Shown: positions 43,068 to 52,933 of the stretch, one piece after another
Numbering within the stretch: the first letter of the stretch is position 1
Layout: each line of letters opens with the position of its first letter
Assembly: GCA_017461365.1 (NCBI GenBank)
Contig: JAFTYG010000047.1
Coordinates: 23,705-87,704, forward strand
Reading direction: 5' to 3'
DNA: 64,000 nt
Source of the DNA: Clostridia bacterium
GTDB lineage: Bacteria; Bacillota; Clostridia; Oscillospirales; CAG-272
Translations under genes and position numbers: made by a program
The notes under the pieces: model-generated
Database searches by the model: none
What the model saw: only the letters and a program-made list of their open reading frames with translations
What the model was told of the DNA's origin: nothing

Positions 43068-44905
43068 AGATCCATAAGAAGGTCAAAGCTGTCCTTCATA
43101 AACTCCTGCATCTCCTCGGAGGAGAATTTTTTCTGCGACAGCAGAGAGACCTTATAGATATACGACGCTATACGCTTTGCCTTTTCGGGCTCTGTCTCGG
43201 ATGTCTGTTCGAGCTTTTCGATAAGAGGCGACGCGTTATTGATAACAAGCGTGCTTTCGGTGGGGAAGGACGCGCCGTTCTGCATATTGTAGAAGCGCAT
43301 CATCTCCTCCATACGTCTCGACTCCTCGGAAACGTTCAGAAGCGCGGGCACCGACGCATCCTTGAAGCGATCGAATTTAACGGTAACACCCTCTCCCGCA
43401 ACGTCGGCAAACAGAGCCTTTATCTGCTCGCTCTCATTTATCTCGCCGTCACCCTTTACCGCATCTGCAACGTCGGCATCGACACGGAGGAACTTAACGT
43501 CTGTCATATATTGCTCAAGCATCGTGGCAAACTGCGTGTCAATAGGACGCTCGAGAAGCGCGACCTTTATGCCCTCAGCCTCGAGCATGGATATATACTG
43601 AGCCTGAAGCGCCGCATCGGTAGCGTAATATACCTTATTTTCGTGCTTTTCCTTAGCCTCCTCAAGGTACTCGTCGAGCGTGACCTTTGTGCCGTCGGTC
43701 AGCTTCAGAAGGAGCGCGCTCTTTGTCCTGTCGTAGAACTTTTTATCTCTCATCGAGGCATACTCGATAAAGGGCGCGATGTCCTCCCATATCTCTCCGT
43801 ATTTTTCTCTTTCGTTATTACAGAGAGCAACGAGCTTATCGGCTACCTTTTTGACGATATGCGCAGAGACCTTGGAGACGTAGGTATTTGTCTGCAGGTA
43901 GCTTCTCGACACGTTAAGGGGCAATTCGGGGCAATCGAGCACGCCCTTGAGCATAAGAAGATACTCGGGAATGACCTCCTTGATATTATCGGCAACGTAG
44001 ACCTGATTGTAGTAGAGCTTTACCTGTCCCTCTATCGTTTCGTACTCGTTTGCGAGCTTGGGGAAATAGAGTATTCCCTTGAAGTTCAAGGGGTAATCTG
44101 CGTTGATGTGGATATGGAAAAGAGGCTCTTTATAGTCAAGGAATACCTTGCGGTAAAACTCCTTATACTCCTTGTCAGTACACTCATTGGGTGCTTTCTG
44201 CCAGAGCGGCGACTTATCATTTACGGGCTCGGGCGTCTTATCCTCGCTTACCTCCTCGCTCTCGTCGACGAAATATATGTCAACGGGCATAAACGAGCAA
44301 TACTTTTCAAGCATAGCGCGTATCTTGGATGCCGAAAGATATTCCTTTTCGTCCTCGGCGATATGCATTATAACGGCTGTTCCCCTATCTGCGCGTTCGG
44401 ACGCGGACGTCTCATATTCTCCCGACTCGTTACAGCTCCAGTACACTGCGGGAGCGTCCGTATAGGACTTTGTGATGACCTCAACTCTGTCGCTGACCAT
44501 AAAAGAGGAATAAAATCCAAGACCGAAGTGACCGATTATGCCGTTCTTTGCGTCTCCGCTCTCGTCCTCGTACTTCTTGATAAAGTCGACAGCACCCGAG
44601 AGCGCGATGCTGCAAATATACTTTTCAAGCTCCTCCTCGGTCATACCGATACCGTTATCCTCGACCGACAGAGTTCCCGCCGCGCTGTCAAGGCGGACGG
44701 TGATCGAATAGGTCTCGTCTCCACCGTCACGGATGCCGAGAGCCGAAAGTCTTTTGAGCTTTGTTATGGCGTCGGATGCGTTTGACACTATCTCGCGAAG
44801 AAATATATCCTTTTCGGAGTAGAGCCATTTTTTGATTATCGGGAAAATATGCTCGGTATCTACCGAGATACCGCCTCTCTTTACGTTTTGTTCATTGTTG
44901 TTCAT
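43064..44905 (-). CDS. htpG: Molecular chaperone HtpG (Hsp90)
   Basis: The 613-residue protein has Hsp90 N-terminal ATPase motifs: FLREIVSNASDA, VEDNGIGMTEEE and GHFGLGFYSSFMV. The middle domain includes the SRSYLQTN segment and the C-terminal dimerisation region is present. It is a cytosolic ATP-dependent chaperone. The start overlaps the end of the AI-2E-family gene by 14 bp and its stop overlaps the PDT-like gene by four, so the three are one operon. No CIRCE element is seen upstream. Confidence 0.97.
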   Translation of the reverse strand: MNNNEQNVKRGGISVDTEHIFPIIKKWLYSEKDIFLREIVSNASDAITKLKRLSALGIRDGGDETYSITVRLDSAAGTLSVEDNGIGMTEEELEKYICSIALSGAVDFIKKYEDESGDAKNGIIGHFGLGFYSSFMVSDRVEVITKSYTDAPAVYWSCNESGEYETSASERADRGTAVIMHIAEDEKEYLSASKIRAMLEKYCSFMPVDIYFVDESEEVSEDKTPEPVNDKSPLWQKAPNECTDKEYKEFYRKVFLDYKEPLFHIHINADYPLNFKGILYFPKLANEYETIEGQVKLYYNQVYVADNIKEVIPEYLLMLKGVLDCPELPLNVSRSYLQTNTYVSKVSAHIVKKVADKLVALCNNEREKYGEIWEDIAPFIEYASMRDKKFYDRTKSALLLKLTDGTKVTLDEYLEEAKEKHENKVYYATDAALQAQYISMLEAEGIKVALLERPIDTQFATMLEQYMTDVKFLRVDADVADAVKGDGEINESEQIKALFADVAGEGVTVKFDRFKDASVPALLNVSEESRRMEEMMRFYNMQNGASFPTESTLVINNASPLIEKLEQTSETEPEKAKRIASYIYKVSLLSQKKFSSEEMQEFMKDSFDLLMDL

Positions 44906-46364
44906 CGTTTTTTTCTTCTTCCTTTCTCAGGGGTTCTGTGTTTTTTGTATTTTCAGCATTATCTGCGTTGTCGGCGTTATCCGTATTTTCTATCGGTTCC
45001 TCTTCAGTATTAGCTTTCGATCTTTTGAATATCAGCTTGAAAAGCTTACCGAAAAGATGTCCAGCGAGAGTAAATATCTTATGTGACAAAGTTTCGTGCG
45101 TAGCGTAGGGATCTACAAGCGAGTCGGCAGGATAGTATTCTGCGGTGTTTACGGGCAGGTTCTTTTTGCGCAGTCTGTTCTCTGCAAGCTCGTTTATTAT
45201 CGCCAATATGACCGCGAAGATCGGCACGCCGAGTATCATTCCTATCACTCCGAACAGATCTCCCATAATTATGATCGACACCATTACTCCGAGTGAGCTC
45301 ATACCCGTGGAGTTTCCGAGTATCTTGGGACCGATTATATTTCCGTCTATCTGCTGAATTATAATAATGAGCAAAAGGAACAGAAACGCCTTTGACGGAT
45401 CGACTATGAAAATGATAAAGAATGAGGGTATAGCTCCGATAAACGGGCCGAAAACGGGAATGACGTTCGTGACGCAGACAATTGTAGAAACAAGGACGTA
45501 AAATGGCATATCGAAGAAAAAGAGCGTCACAAGCGTGATAAGTCCTATTATGAGCGAGTCGATTATCTTACCGACGAGAAATCCGCCGAAGGTCTTATTG
45601 CAAAGCCTTGCGTATTTGTAAAGTCGCTCTTTTCCCTCTGCGCTGAGAAACGCCGTGCTCAGCTTGTTTGCCTGCGCCTTGAGATTTGTCTTGGCGATAA
45701 GAACGTATATGGAAATAAATATGGCAAATACAAAATTTTTAACGCCGACAACAAGTCCCGTTCCGTACTTGACGGCATACTCTCCGATAGCCTGAAAGAC
45801 GTCGCCCGACGTTGTGAAAAATCTTGAAATGAGTGAGAGGAGCTGTTCTCTGTTGACCTCGATCTCGTTATGCGTATCGAGATATTTTCCGATAAGTCCG
45901 TTTATCAGATTTATCGTGTTGTCGATATAAGTATCAAATGAGGTGACGAGCACGATGATGCTTTCTATGAGCTGAGGCAGCATAAGGAATATCACCGCTA
46001 CGAGAAATAGCGCCGCAACGATATACGTTGACAAAAGCGAGATCACTCTCACAAACGCCTTGCTCTTTAATTTTCCAAACACCCTACCCTCAAAAAATTT
46101 CAGTATGGGATTGAGAAGATAGGCAAGTCCGAAGCCGATTATAACGGGTGTAAGCACCTCTATCACAGTTCCCGCGGCGGCAGAAAGCCCCGAAATATTT
46201 ACAATAGCGTAAAGCGCAACAAAAAGGGCGATACAGATAACGGCAACCGTTATACTTCTCTGCCCTCCGCCCTTGCGCGGCTTATGCTGTTCGTTATTGG
46301 ACTCCGCTTCGGGTATCTTTTTTTCCTCCTCGGGCGTCCCGTTATTTTTGTAATCTTCGTTCAT
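44892..46364 (-). CDS. AI-2E family (PerM-type) transporter
   Basis: The start at 46364 follows AAAGGA and gives 490 residues. After an acidic N-terminus there are about eight hydrophobic helices with the family patterns GFGLAYLLNPILKFFEG, GFLVGKIIDSLIIG and VFGPFIGAIPS, and the conserved GNxxGMSSLGVMV region. The C-terminus is a long hydrophilic tail with imperfect NADNADNAENT repeats. Family members export small molecules or ions; the AI-2 role is not general. It is the first gene of the htpG operon. Confidence 0.88.
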   Translation of the reverse strand: MNEDYKNNGTPEEEKKIPEAESNNEQHKPRKGGGQRSITVAVICIALFVALYAIVNISGLSAAAGTVIEVLTPVIIGFGLAYLLNPILKFFEGRVFGKLKSKAFVRVISLLSTYIVAALFLVAVIFLMLPQLIESIIVLVTSFDTYIDNTINLINGLIGKYLDTHNEIEVNREQLLSLISRFFTTSGDVFQAIGEYAVKYGTGLVVGVKNFVFAIFISIYVLIAKTNLKAQANKLSTAFLSAEGKERLYKYARLCNKTFGGFLVGKIIDSLIIGLITLVTLFFFDMPFYVLVSTIVCVTNVIPVFGPFIGAIPSFFIIFIVDPSKAFLFLLLIIIIQQIDGNIIGPKILGNSTGMSSLGVMVSIIIMGDLFGVIGMILGVPIFAVILAIINELAENRLRKKNLPVNTAEYYPADSLVDPYATHETLSHKIFTLAGHLFGKLFKLIFKRSKANTEEEPIENTDNADNADNAENTKNTEPLRKEEEKNDEQQ

Positions 46365-46484
46365 AAAATATCCTTTCGGAACAGGTATATAGTTCGTCAA
46401 ATACTATTTTATAATTTTTTTACCGTTTAGTCAATAGGAAAGAAAAAATTTAACATATAGAGATACATTTTTTAACGATTTGTC

Positions 46485-46513
46485 TTGAAAAAATACTACA
46501 ACTGTGATATATT
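46485..46513 (+). promoter_or_regulatory. Predicted sigma-A promoter of ispE
   Basis: TTGAAA (46485-46490) and TATATT (46508-46513) are 17 bp apart, 37 bp upstream of the start codon. Confidence 0.5.
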
Positions 46514-46549
46514 TTAATTAAATACAAATTCCTATCGGAGTGTGAAAAA

Positions 46550-47461
46550 TTGAAGTACAACAGAAACGAAAATATACAAAAAGAGATAACCGAAAAGGGC
46601 TATGCCAAGATAAATCTCCACCTTGACATTACGGGTGTGCGCGCCGACGGCTACCACTCGGTAAGTACGGTAATGCAGACCGTATCGCTTTGTGACGTAC
46701 TTACGCTGTCGGACATATCGCTCACTGACGGAGAGCCGCATTTTTCCGTAAGCTGTAATATCGCGGGAGTTCCCTGCGACGAAAAAAATCTTGCCGTTCG
46801 CGCGGCTCTGCTCCTTTGCGAGTGTGTGGGCGTATCTCTTACTGCAAAAATTGACATTCAAAAGAACATTCCCATGGCGGCGGGAATGGCGGGCGGAAGC
46901 GCGGATGGCGCGGCGGTTCTGCGAGGGCTTAACAGCGCTTTGGGCTGGCCGCTGAGCATAGACGAGCTTTGCAGGCTTGGCGCAAGGCTCGGAGCTGACG
47001 TTCCCTTTTGCATCGTTGGCGGCACGATATATGCCGACGGCCGTGGAGATATGCTTCACGAATTCCCCAAAATGCCCGATTGTGCGATAGTCGTTGCCTG
47101 CGAGGGCGAGGGGGTTTCGACTCCTTGGGCGTATCGGTTGATCGACTCAGTTTATGGCAATTTTGACGGCTCTGTTTATGCGCCGAGGGAGGTTGCGGCG
47201 TTAAAAGAAGCCCTTGTCGATGGTAACGTGAGGGCGGTTTCGGAGAATTTGTACAACGTATTCGAAGCTCCCGTTCTTGCCGAGCGCCCCGTGGCGACGA
47301 AGGTCAAAGCGCTTATGGAAGAGGGCGGCGCTCTGCGGGCGATGATGAGCGGCAGTGGACCGTCGGTGTTCGGAATATTTGAGAATGACGCGTGTGCGGA
47401 AAGTGCAGCAAAATTGCTTGAAGGAAACGGCTATCGGGCGTATGTGTGCAGGACTATGTGA
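46550..47461 (+). CDS. ispE: 4-diphosphocytidyl-2-C-methyl-D-erythritol kinase
   Basis: The 303-residue GHMP kinase has the IspE signatures GYAKINLHLDITGVRADGYH and the ATP loop PMAAGMAGGSADGAAVLRGL, and a final motif MSGSGPSVFGIF. It phosphorylates CDP-methylerythritol in the MEP isoprenoid pathway. The start is a TTG eight bases after CGGAGTG; the first ATG is too far inside the conserved domain. The gene stands alone between the htpG operon and a repeat-rich region. Confidence 0.95.
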   Translation: MKYNRNENIQKEITEKGYAKINLHLDITGVRADGYHSVSTVMQTVSLCDVLTLSDISLTDGEPHFSVSCNIAGVPCDEKNLAVRAALLLCECVGVSLTAKIDIQKNIPMAAGMAGGSADGAAVLRGLNSALGWPLSIDELCRLGARLGADVPFCIVGGTIYADGRGDMLHEFPKMPDCAIVVACEGEGVSTPWAYRLIDSVYGNFDGSVYAPREVAALKEALVDGNVRAVSENLYNVFEAPVLAERPVATKVKALMEEGGALRAMMSGSGPSVFGIFENDACAESAAKLLEGNGYRAYVCRTM

Positions 47462-47465
47462 ATTG

Positions 47466-47915
47466 GTTAAATTGGAATTTGTCGAGCAGTTTGTTGTTTT
47501 GTTTTTTGATGAAATCCCCTTGTATTTTCATGATGTAAATTTTGCTGACGCAAAAAAGATCCTTCACATGGCTTGCAAGGTAGCAAGCCGTTCAGGATGA
47601 CAGATAGTGGATGTTGGGCGATGAACGTATGCATAAGCCTATAATAAGATGCCCGTAATAAACTTTGGCATAAATCTATTTATTTTATCTCAACTAACCT
47701 GTCATCCTGAGCCCGAACCGCTTATGGGGGCATCTAAAAAAACAGTCGAAGGATCTTGCGACGAAGTCGCTTTACTGCACTCTCCTCATTGGGGATATAT
47801 TTACACATATCAAATATCAAACACATCGATAAACTCAAATTTGAAAAACATACCGCACGAACTATGTTCGTGCCTTTTCGCCAACGGCGAAAAAGATAAA
47901 CTCAAATTTGAAATC
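47466..47915. repeat. Composite dispersed-repeat region
   Basis: This 510-bp gap has no credible gene. It opens with AAATTGGAATTTGTCGAG, a copy of the family TIR. It contains an inverted pair (GATCCTTC...CAGGATGAC at about 47560-47600; GTCATCCTGAG...GAAGGATC at 47700-47756), the shared core in inverse orientation at 47752-47818, and the complementary TIR at 47827-47846. A 46-bp module at 47850-47896 (CCGCACGAACTATGTTCGTG, then CGCCAACGGCG) is almost identical to 56490-56536. A further TIR copy ends near 47913. Confidence 0.75.
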
Positions 47916-47930
47916 CCCTAACACAGCGAA

Positions 47931-47959
47931 AGGCGGAGTCACTTTGAATGACTCCGCCT
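47931..47959. terminator. Hairpin downstream of rhaA
   Basis: AGGCGGAGTCA and TGACTCCGCCT form an 11-bp stem 12 bp after the rhaA stop; the T-run on the minus strand is short. Confidence 0.65.
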
Positions 47960-47971
47960 TGTTTATTTTAT

Positions 47972-49219
47972 TCACGCTCTCTTGGAAAGAACCTCGTTTT
48001 CATATTTAACGACCTCGTCGAACCACACCTCGGTGCCGCACACGCCGCATCTTTCGCAGTATTCCTGCCATACAGCGCCCCAAGGATAGCTCTTGAGCTC
48101 TTCCTGCTTCAGCATAAGCTCGGTATATCTATCCTCAGCCTGAAGCTTTTTAAGCTCATCGTGCGGTGTAAGCATTGCGATAAGCAGGGCCTTGCGGAAG
48201 TTGCGCAGACCGATAGTCCACGCCGCAATTCTGTTAATACTTGCGTCAAAGTAGTCGAGTGCGATGGCAATATCGTCAATTCTTCCGCTTGCCACTATCT
48301 CCTTTGCGATCTCCTTTGTTTCATCGTCAAGTCTGATGACGTGATCGCTGTCCCATCTTACCGCACGGGTAACATGGAGGGCGAGCTTCTTTGAGAACAG
48401 AAGCATAGAGGAAATTTTATCCGAAACGACCTCGGTGGGGTGATAATGTCCGTTATCCATAAGAGGTGTGATACCTCTGCTGAGAGCAAAGCCGAGTCCG
48501 AACTCGGAGGAGCCGACCGTATAAGACTCAAGTCCTATTCCGAACACCTTTGACTCAAGCGCGACGTACACCTTTTCCTTGTCGTAGCCTATGCCGAGTA
48601 TCTCGTCGACAGACTGCGCGAAGCGAGCTCTCGGAGAAAATCTGTCTGCGGGAATATCCTTATATCCGTCGGGTATCCATATGTTCATTACGCAGGGCAC
48701 GCCCGTCTCGTTTGCAAAATACTCGGATATTCGGAGACACGCCTGTCCGTGGCGCACCCAGAATTTCCTTATCTCCTCGTTGGGTGAGGAGAGCGTGAGT
48801 CCGTTCGCCTTGGGGTGTGAGAAGAAGGTGGGATTAAAGTCTATACCCATTCCCCTTTCCTTTGCGAATTCTACCCACTTTGCAAAATGCTTGGGCTCGA
48901 GGGCGTCTCTGTCTGCCCATTCACCGTCCTCGAAAATTGCGTAGCAGGCGTGGAGATTGAGCTTGTGCTTACCACCGTCGAGTGAAAGCACCTTGTCGAT
49001 GTCCGACATAAGCTCAGCGGGAGTCGTAGCCTTTCCCGGGTAGTTGCCCGTGGTCTGTATTCCGCCCGAAAGAGCGCCCTTATAGTCAAAGCCGACAACG
49101 TCGTCGCCCTGCCAGCAGTGGAGGGATACGGGCACTTCTTTCAGCTTTTCAATCACCTTATCGGTGTCAATGCCTATAGATGCATATTTTTCTTTAGCAA
49201 TAATATATTCCTGTGTCAT
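47972..49219 (-). CDS. rhaA: L-rhamnose isomerase
   Basis: The start at 49219 follows GAGGAG and gives 415 residues, the normal RhaA length. Characteristic segments are SLHCWQGDDVVGFD, TTGNYPGKA, the metal region IDFNPTFFSHPKA, and WIPDGYKDIPADRFSPR. It converts L-rhamnose to L-rhamnulose with a divalent metal. It follows rhaB by 23 bp. The aldolase rhaD is not in the window, so the lower pathway is elsewhere. Confidence 0.97.
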   Translation of the reverse strand: MTQEYIIAKEKYASIGIDTDKVIEKLKEVPVSLHCWQGDDVVGFDYKGALSGGIQTTGNYPGKATTPAELMSDIDKVLSLDGGKHKLNLHACYAIFEDGEWADRDALEPKHFAKWVEFAKERGMGIDFNPTFFSHPKANGLTLSSPNEEIRKFWVRHGQACLRISEYFANETGVPCVMNIWIPDGYKDIPADRFSPRARFAQSVDEILGIGYDKEKVYVALESKVFGIGLESYTVGSSEFGLGFALSRGITPLMDNGHYHPTEVVSDKISSMLLFSKKLALHVTRAVRWDSDHVIRLDDETKEIAKEIVASGRIDDIAIALDYFDASINRIAAWTIGLRNFRKALLIAMLTPHDELKKLQAEDRYTELMLKQEELKSYPWGAVWQEYCERCGVCGTEVWFDEVVKYENEVLSKRA

Positions 49220-49242
49220 TTTTATAATCTCCTCTTTCAAAA

Positions 49243-50628
49243 TTATACTTTCTTTACGTCAAATGAAGCAAATACCATTTCTCTTGCCTCTGCAATGCTT
49301 CCAAACACGCCAACGCCAAGCATCTGCGCGAGAATATTTCCGATTGCCGTCGCCTCGGTAGGCCCCGTGTAAACGGGAATATCGAGAGCCTTTGCCGTCA
49401 GCTCATTGAGATAGCTGTCCTTACTTCCGCCGCCGATGATATGGAGCGCCTCGGGCTTTTTACCCGTCATTTCGGTGATCTCACGGATAGTCTCGGCATA
49501 GCACTCTGCAAGGCTGTGATATACGCAGCAGAGCATATGGTCAAGAGGCATATCGGGTGAGCCGCACGCCTCCCTGATTGCGCCCATCATGCTGTCGGGG
49601 GCGAGGAAGCGGCTGTCGTTTACGTTTATTCTGTACTCGGTATCTCCAAGAGCTGTCGCCATATCGCAAAGCTCAGCGAAGGAATATTTTCCTCCGAGCT
49701 CACGGCGAATTGATTGGATTATCCAGAGCCCCATAATATTCTTTAAGTATCTGTAGCGCTTGTCATATCCGCCCTCGTTTGTAAAGTTGTGCGCACGCGC
49801 TTTTTCTGACGCGTCGGGGTTAAGGCGCTCAATACCCATAAGCGACCAAGTGCCCGAGCTGAGGTAGGCGATATTATCTGAATTTGTGGGAACCGCAAGC
49901 ACCGCAGAGCCCGTATCGTGGGAGGCGGGGTGTATCACCGTAAGGTCATATCCCACACGCGCCGCGATCTCGGGAGAAAGCCTTCCGAGAGTCTCCCCGG
50001 GCATTGAGAGCTTGCCGAAAAGCTTTTCGGGGTAGCCAAGACGGCGTATAAGCCCCATATCCCACTCGCCCGTCCCGATATTTACAAGCTGTCCCGTGGT
50101 GGCGTTCGTGTACTCCTGATGGCACACTCCCGTAAGTCTATAGCCGAGGTAATCGGGCATCATAAGGAGCTTGTCTGCCGCCCAAAGCTGATCGGGCGCT
50201 TGTTCCTTCAGCGCCATAAGCTGATAGACCGTATTGTATATCTGCTTCTGTATTCCCGTACGCGAGTAGAGCTCGTCCTCGGGTACGTACTTGTAGACCT
50301 CTTTGTCTATTCCCTCGGTGCGGCTGTCGCGGTAGCCTACGGCATCGCCTATTACTCCGCCGTCCTTATCGAGCAGAAGAAAATCCACGCCCCAAGTGTC
50401 GATACCCATATAGGAGGGTATCTTTCCGATCTCTGCGCATTTTTTCATGCCCTCGACGATATTTTCAAAAAGACCTTCGTGATCCCAACACAGGTGTCCG
50501 TTCTTTTTGTTCACTCCGTTGGGAAAACGGTAGACCTCTTCAAGGCAGAGCCGTCCGTTCTCTATCCATCCGAGGATATGTCTGCCGCTTGAAGCACCGA
50601 TGTCCACCGCAAGAAAATAAGTGTTCAT
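49243..50628 (-). CDS. rhaB: Rhamnulokinase
   Basis: The start at 50628 follows GGAGG; the ATG two codons earlier sits too close to the site. The 461-residue FGGY kinase has AVDIGASSGRHILG, the hinge GIDTWGVDFLLLD, GHQEYTNATTGQL-type substrate region and HIIGGGSKDSYLNE. These are the RhaB rather than GlpK or XylB features. It makes L-rhamnulose-1-phosphate. It precedes rhaA in the same operon and faces an AraC regulator. Confidence 0.95.
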   Translation of the reverse strand: MNTYFLAVDIGASSGRHILGWIENGRLCLEEVYRFPNGVNKKNGHLCWDHEGLFENIVEGMKKCAEIGKIPSYMGIDTWGVDFLLLDKDGGVIGDAVGYRDSRTEGIDKEVYKYVPEDELYSRTGIQKQIYNTVYQLMALKEQAPDQLWAADKLLMMPDYLGYRLTGVCHQEYTNATTGQLVNIGTGEWDMGLIRRLGYPEKLFGKLSMPGETLGRLSPEIAARVGYDLTVIHPASHDTGSAVLAVPTNSDNIAYLSSGTWSLMGIERLNPDASEKARAHNFTNEGGYDKRYRYLKNIMGLWIIQSIRRELGGKYSFAELCDMATALGDTEYRINVNDSRFLAPDSMMGAIREACGSPDMPLDHMLCCVYHSLAECYAETIREITEMTGKKPEALHIIGGGSKDSYLNELTAKALDIPVYTGPTEATAIGNILAQMLGVGVFGSIAEAREMVFASFDVKKV

Positions 50629-50748
50629 AAGCATTCCTCCGAAAAATAATTTTTGTTCAATACGTTTACAGTATAATTATAGCACATCTTATTCGTGATA
50701 ATAAGGTCGTTTTTTTACCTTTTTTATATCTTTTTTTGCTCTTTTCTA

Positions 50749-50777
50749 TTGAAAAAGACGGTAATATATGCTAAAAT
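50749..50777 (+). promoter_or_regulatory. Predicted promoter of the rha AraC-type regulator
   Basis: TTGAAA (50749-50754) and TAAAAT (50772-50777) are 17 bp apart, 29 bp before the chosen ATG. Confidence 0.55.
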
Positions 50778-50806
50778 AGTGTAAATCATTGAAAGGGGCG
50801 AGAAAA

Positions 50807-51772
50807 ATGAGAGAGCAGACGCTTGCAAAGCTTACGGATATAACCGAGGAGGAGCAGTTCATCCTCATAGAAAAAGCTCCCGATCCAAAGGAGCTCTATT
50901 CTCGTTCGGGAAGGTTTATAATAGAACGGAGGCATATGTCGAGCCTTTCTCTCGGAGAGTCGACCGCCGCAGTTTGTATGCGCCGCCACCCGCGCTTTCG
51001 TGAGTTCCCCGTCCACTCACACGATTATATTGAGATAATGTACGTCTGCGACGGAAGCATCACCCACGTTATCGACAAAGAGACTGTAACGCTCTGCGCG
51101 AACGACCTGATAATACTTGGAAAGGACACAAGGCATTCCATTCTTTCGGTCGGAGAGAACGACATCGGGATAAATCTTATCATCGCCACAGAGCTTTTCG
51201 AGGACGCCTACAACAAGATGAAAAAAAACTCTCAGCTATCAAACCGACGTATCGAGAGTCTTTTACACGGCGACGGTCAGCCCTACTGTGTTTTTTCCGC
51301 TGAAAACAGCCTGCCCGTACAGAATATAATGGAGAGTATGATCGAGCAGGTCATATGCGAAAGGAGCGCAGACGGATATATACTCCGCCAATCGGTAGGA
51401 CTTCTGATATGCTATCTTTCCGCGCTCTTCCCCGAGCAGACGGAAAGCGACAGCCCGAGGGAAAGCATGAAAAAAACTATCCTCGGATACATAGAAAGCT
51501 CATACAGCACCGCCACGCTGACAGAAGCGGCAGAGATGCTCGGGCTCTCGCCATCCTATCTCTGCCGACTTGTTCGTGAATATTTCGGGGTATCCTTTAA
51601 AAAGCTGTTGATGTCAGTGCGCTTTGAGACTGCCTGCGGACTTCTGATGTCGACCGACCTGCCCGTGGGAGATATAATCAACCGCGTCGGATACGAAAAC
51701 AGCAGTTACTTTCACAAGGAGTTCAAAAAGCGCTTCGGTATGACGCCGAACAACTACAGACGTTCGCATTAA
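50807..51772 (+). CDS. AraC-family regulator, probable rhamnose regulator
   Basis: The start at 50807 follows AAAGGGG and gives 321 residues. The N-terminal cupin has FPVHSHDYIEIMYVCDG and a GKDTRHSI strand; the C-terminal DNA-binding domain has LTEAAEMLGLSPSYLCRLVREYFG and IINRVGYENSSYFHKEFKKRFG. Its divergence from rhaBA makes a RhaS/RhaR-like role the natural inference. Its stop overlaps the stop of the convergent DUF4349 gene by four bases. Confidence 0.88.
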   Translation: MREQTLAKLTDITEEEQFILIEKAPDPKELYSRSGRFIIERRHMSSLSLGESTAAVCMRRHPRFREFPVHSHDYIEIMYVCDGSITHVIDKETVTLCANDLIILGKDTRHSILSVGENDIGINLIIATELFEDAYNKMKKNSQLSNRRIESLLHGDGQPYCVFSAENSLPVQNIMESMIEQVICERSADGYILRQSVGLLICYLSALFPEQTESDSPRESMKKTILGYIESSYSTATLTEAAEMLGLSPSYLCRLVREYFGVSFKKLLMSVRFETACGLLMSTDLPVGDIINRVGYENSSYFHKEFKKRFGMTPNNYRRSH

Positions 51773-52752
51773 GCGTTGTCTTTTTTCGCTTTTGCTCTGC
51801 GAACACATTTTTTGACTATCACAACGATGATGATAACCACTGCCGCGACCGCGACGGCGCTCACAGCCATTACCAAAAGCACGGGAGCGGCGTAAATGAG
51901 GAATATTATAAAGTCCTCAAGGAAGGCTACGGTGTTGCTCCAGCTCTTCTTTACCGCATTTACAAAGCGCGTGCCAAAGCTGTCGTCGGCGTTAAGGTCG
52001 GTAAGATCGGCAACCTCGTTTACCGTAAGCGTTACGGTGGAATAGGAGACCTTGCTGTCGTAGACCTTTATGGCGGTCTTGTAGGACTCTATCTCGTAGA
52101 TTATGTCGTAAAGGCGTTCCTCAAGCGTTATCATAGTATCAACGTTTTTTGCCTCGGAGAGCATCTTTTCGACAAGCTCGCGCTCGGTCTCAAGCACACT
52201 TATACGCGCCTCAAGGTCGTAATACTCGCCGCTTATATCCTCAGCGTTGGAGCTTGAGGACGTAACGTTGAGCAGTTCTCCCGCCTCGGCAAGGAAGGCG
52301 TCGAGCTGATCTGCGGGGATACGCAGAACGTAATTTGCGTAACGTGTGGAGGTCACGGTATCGGAATAGGTATAGCTCCTATTCTGAATATTACAGCTCT
52401 CGATATATCCGCCGAGTGTCTTTACACTCGTCTCTATCTCGGCTATCGCATTTGTAAAATCCTTTGTTTCGGCAACGAGTGTGGCTGTTTTGATGATCTT
52501 GGGAGAATACTCGGAGCTCTCGCCTGCGTCTCCTCCCGCGCTGTCGTCGCTTGTCGAGCTGTCAGCCATTTCGCCCTTTTCGCTGTATGACGGCAGGGTG
52601 CTTCCCGCAGAGTCCTCGCTCTTGTTTACCTCAACCATCATATCGTTCATCTCCTCACCGTCCTTCGACGCGGAGCAGGATGCAAGAAGCAGGAGTGTAG
52701 CCATAACAGCCGCCGCAAGGGTAATAAGCCTGAATGTCTTTCTGTTTTTCAT
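51769..52752 (-). CDS. DUF4349 lipoprotein
   Basis: The 327-residue protein has a lipoprotein signal (VMATLLLLASC), an acidic Ser/Asp linker and the DUF4349 domain from about residue 85. This includes KTATLVAETKDF, the LRIPADQLDAFL strand and a coiled helical pair (YYDLEARISVLETERELVEKML). It ends with one transmembrane helix (about residues 285-312) and a basic tail. It is thus anchored at both ends, lipid outside and helix near the C-terminus. Function is unknown. GGAGG precedes the ATG. Confidence 0.88.
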   Translation of the reverse strand: MKNRKTFRLITLAAAVMATLLLLASCSASKDGEEMNDMMVEVNKSEDSAGSTLPSYSEKGEMADSSTSDDSAGGDAGESSEYSPKIIKTATLVAETKDFTNAIAEIETSVKTLGGYIESCNIQNRSYTYSDTVTSTRYANYVLRIPADQLDAFLAEAGELLNVTSSSSNAEDISGEYYDLEARISVLETERELVEKMLSEAKNVDTMITLEERLYDIIYEIESYKTAIKVYDSKVSYSTVTLTVNEVADLTDLNADDSFGTRFVNAVKKSWSNTVAFLEDFIIFLIYAAPVLLVMAVSAVAVAAVVIIIVVIVKKCVRRAKAKKDNA

Positions 52753-52885
52753 AATAATTCCTCCGTTTTATGTATTGGTGCAAAATTTGCCTTTCACCCT
52801 ATAAGTCGGCGGACGCGGAAAAAGGTTACAAAAAATGAAAAAATTTTTTCAAAAAAATATTTTACGACTTTTTTTGAAAATCCTC

Positions 52886-52914
52886 TTGACAAATCGACTA
52901 TACTTTGATATAAT
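52886..52914 (+). promoter_or_regulatory. Perfect consensus promoter of tRNA-Thr
   Basis: TTGACA (52886-52891), 17 bp, TATAAT (52909-52914); the tRNA begins 20 bp downstream. Confidence 0.85.
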
Positions 52915-52933
52915 ATCATAGTCGCATAGCGAT

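Noticed and set aside
43511-44785. 424-residue plus-strand frame opposite htpG
   Set aside because: No start signal or recognisable motif; htpG on the other strand is unambiguous.
47466-47971. CRISPR-like or small-gene content in the repeat-rich gap
   Set aside because: The repeats are inverted, irregular in spacing and shared with other gaps; no regular spacer pattern and no frame with a ribosome binding site.
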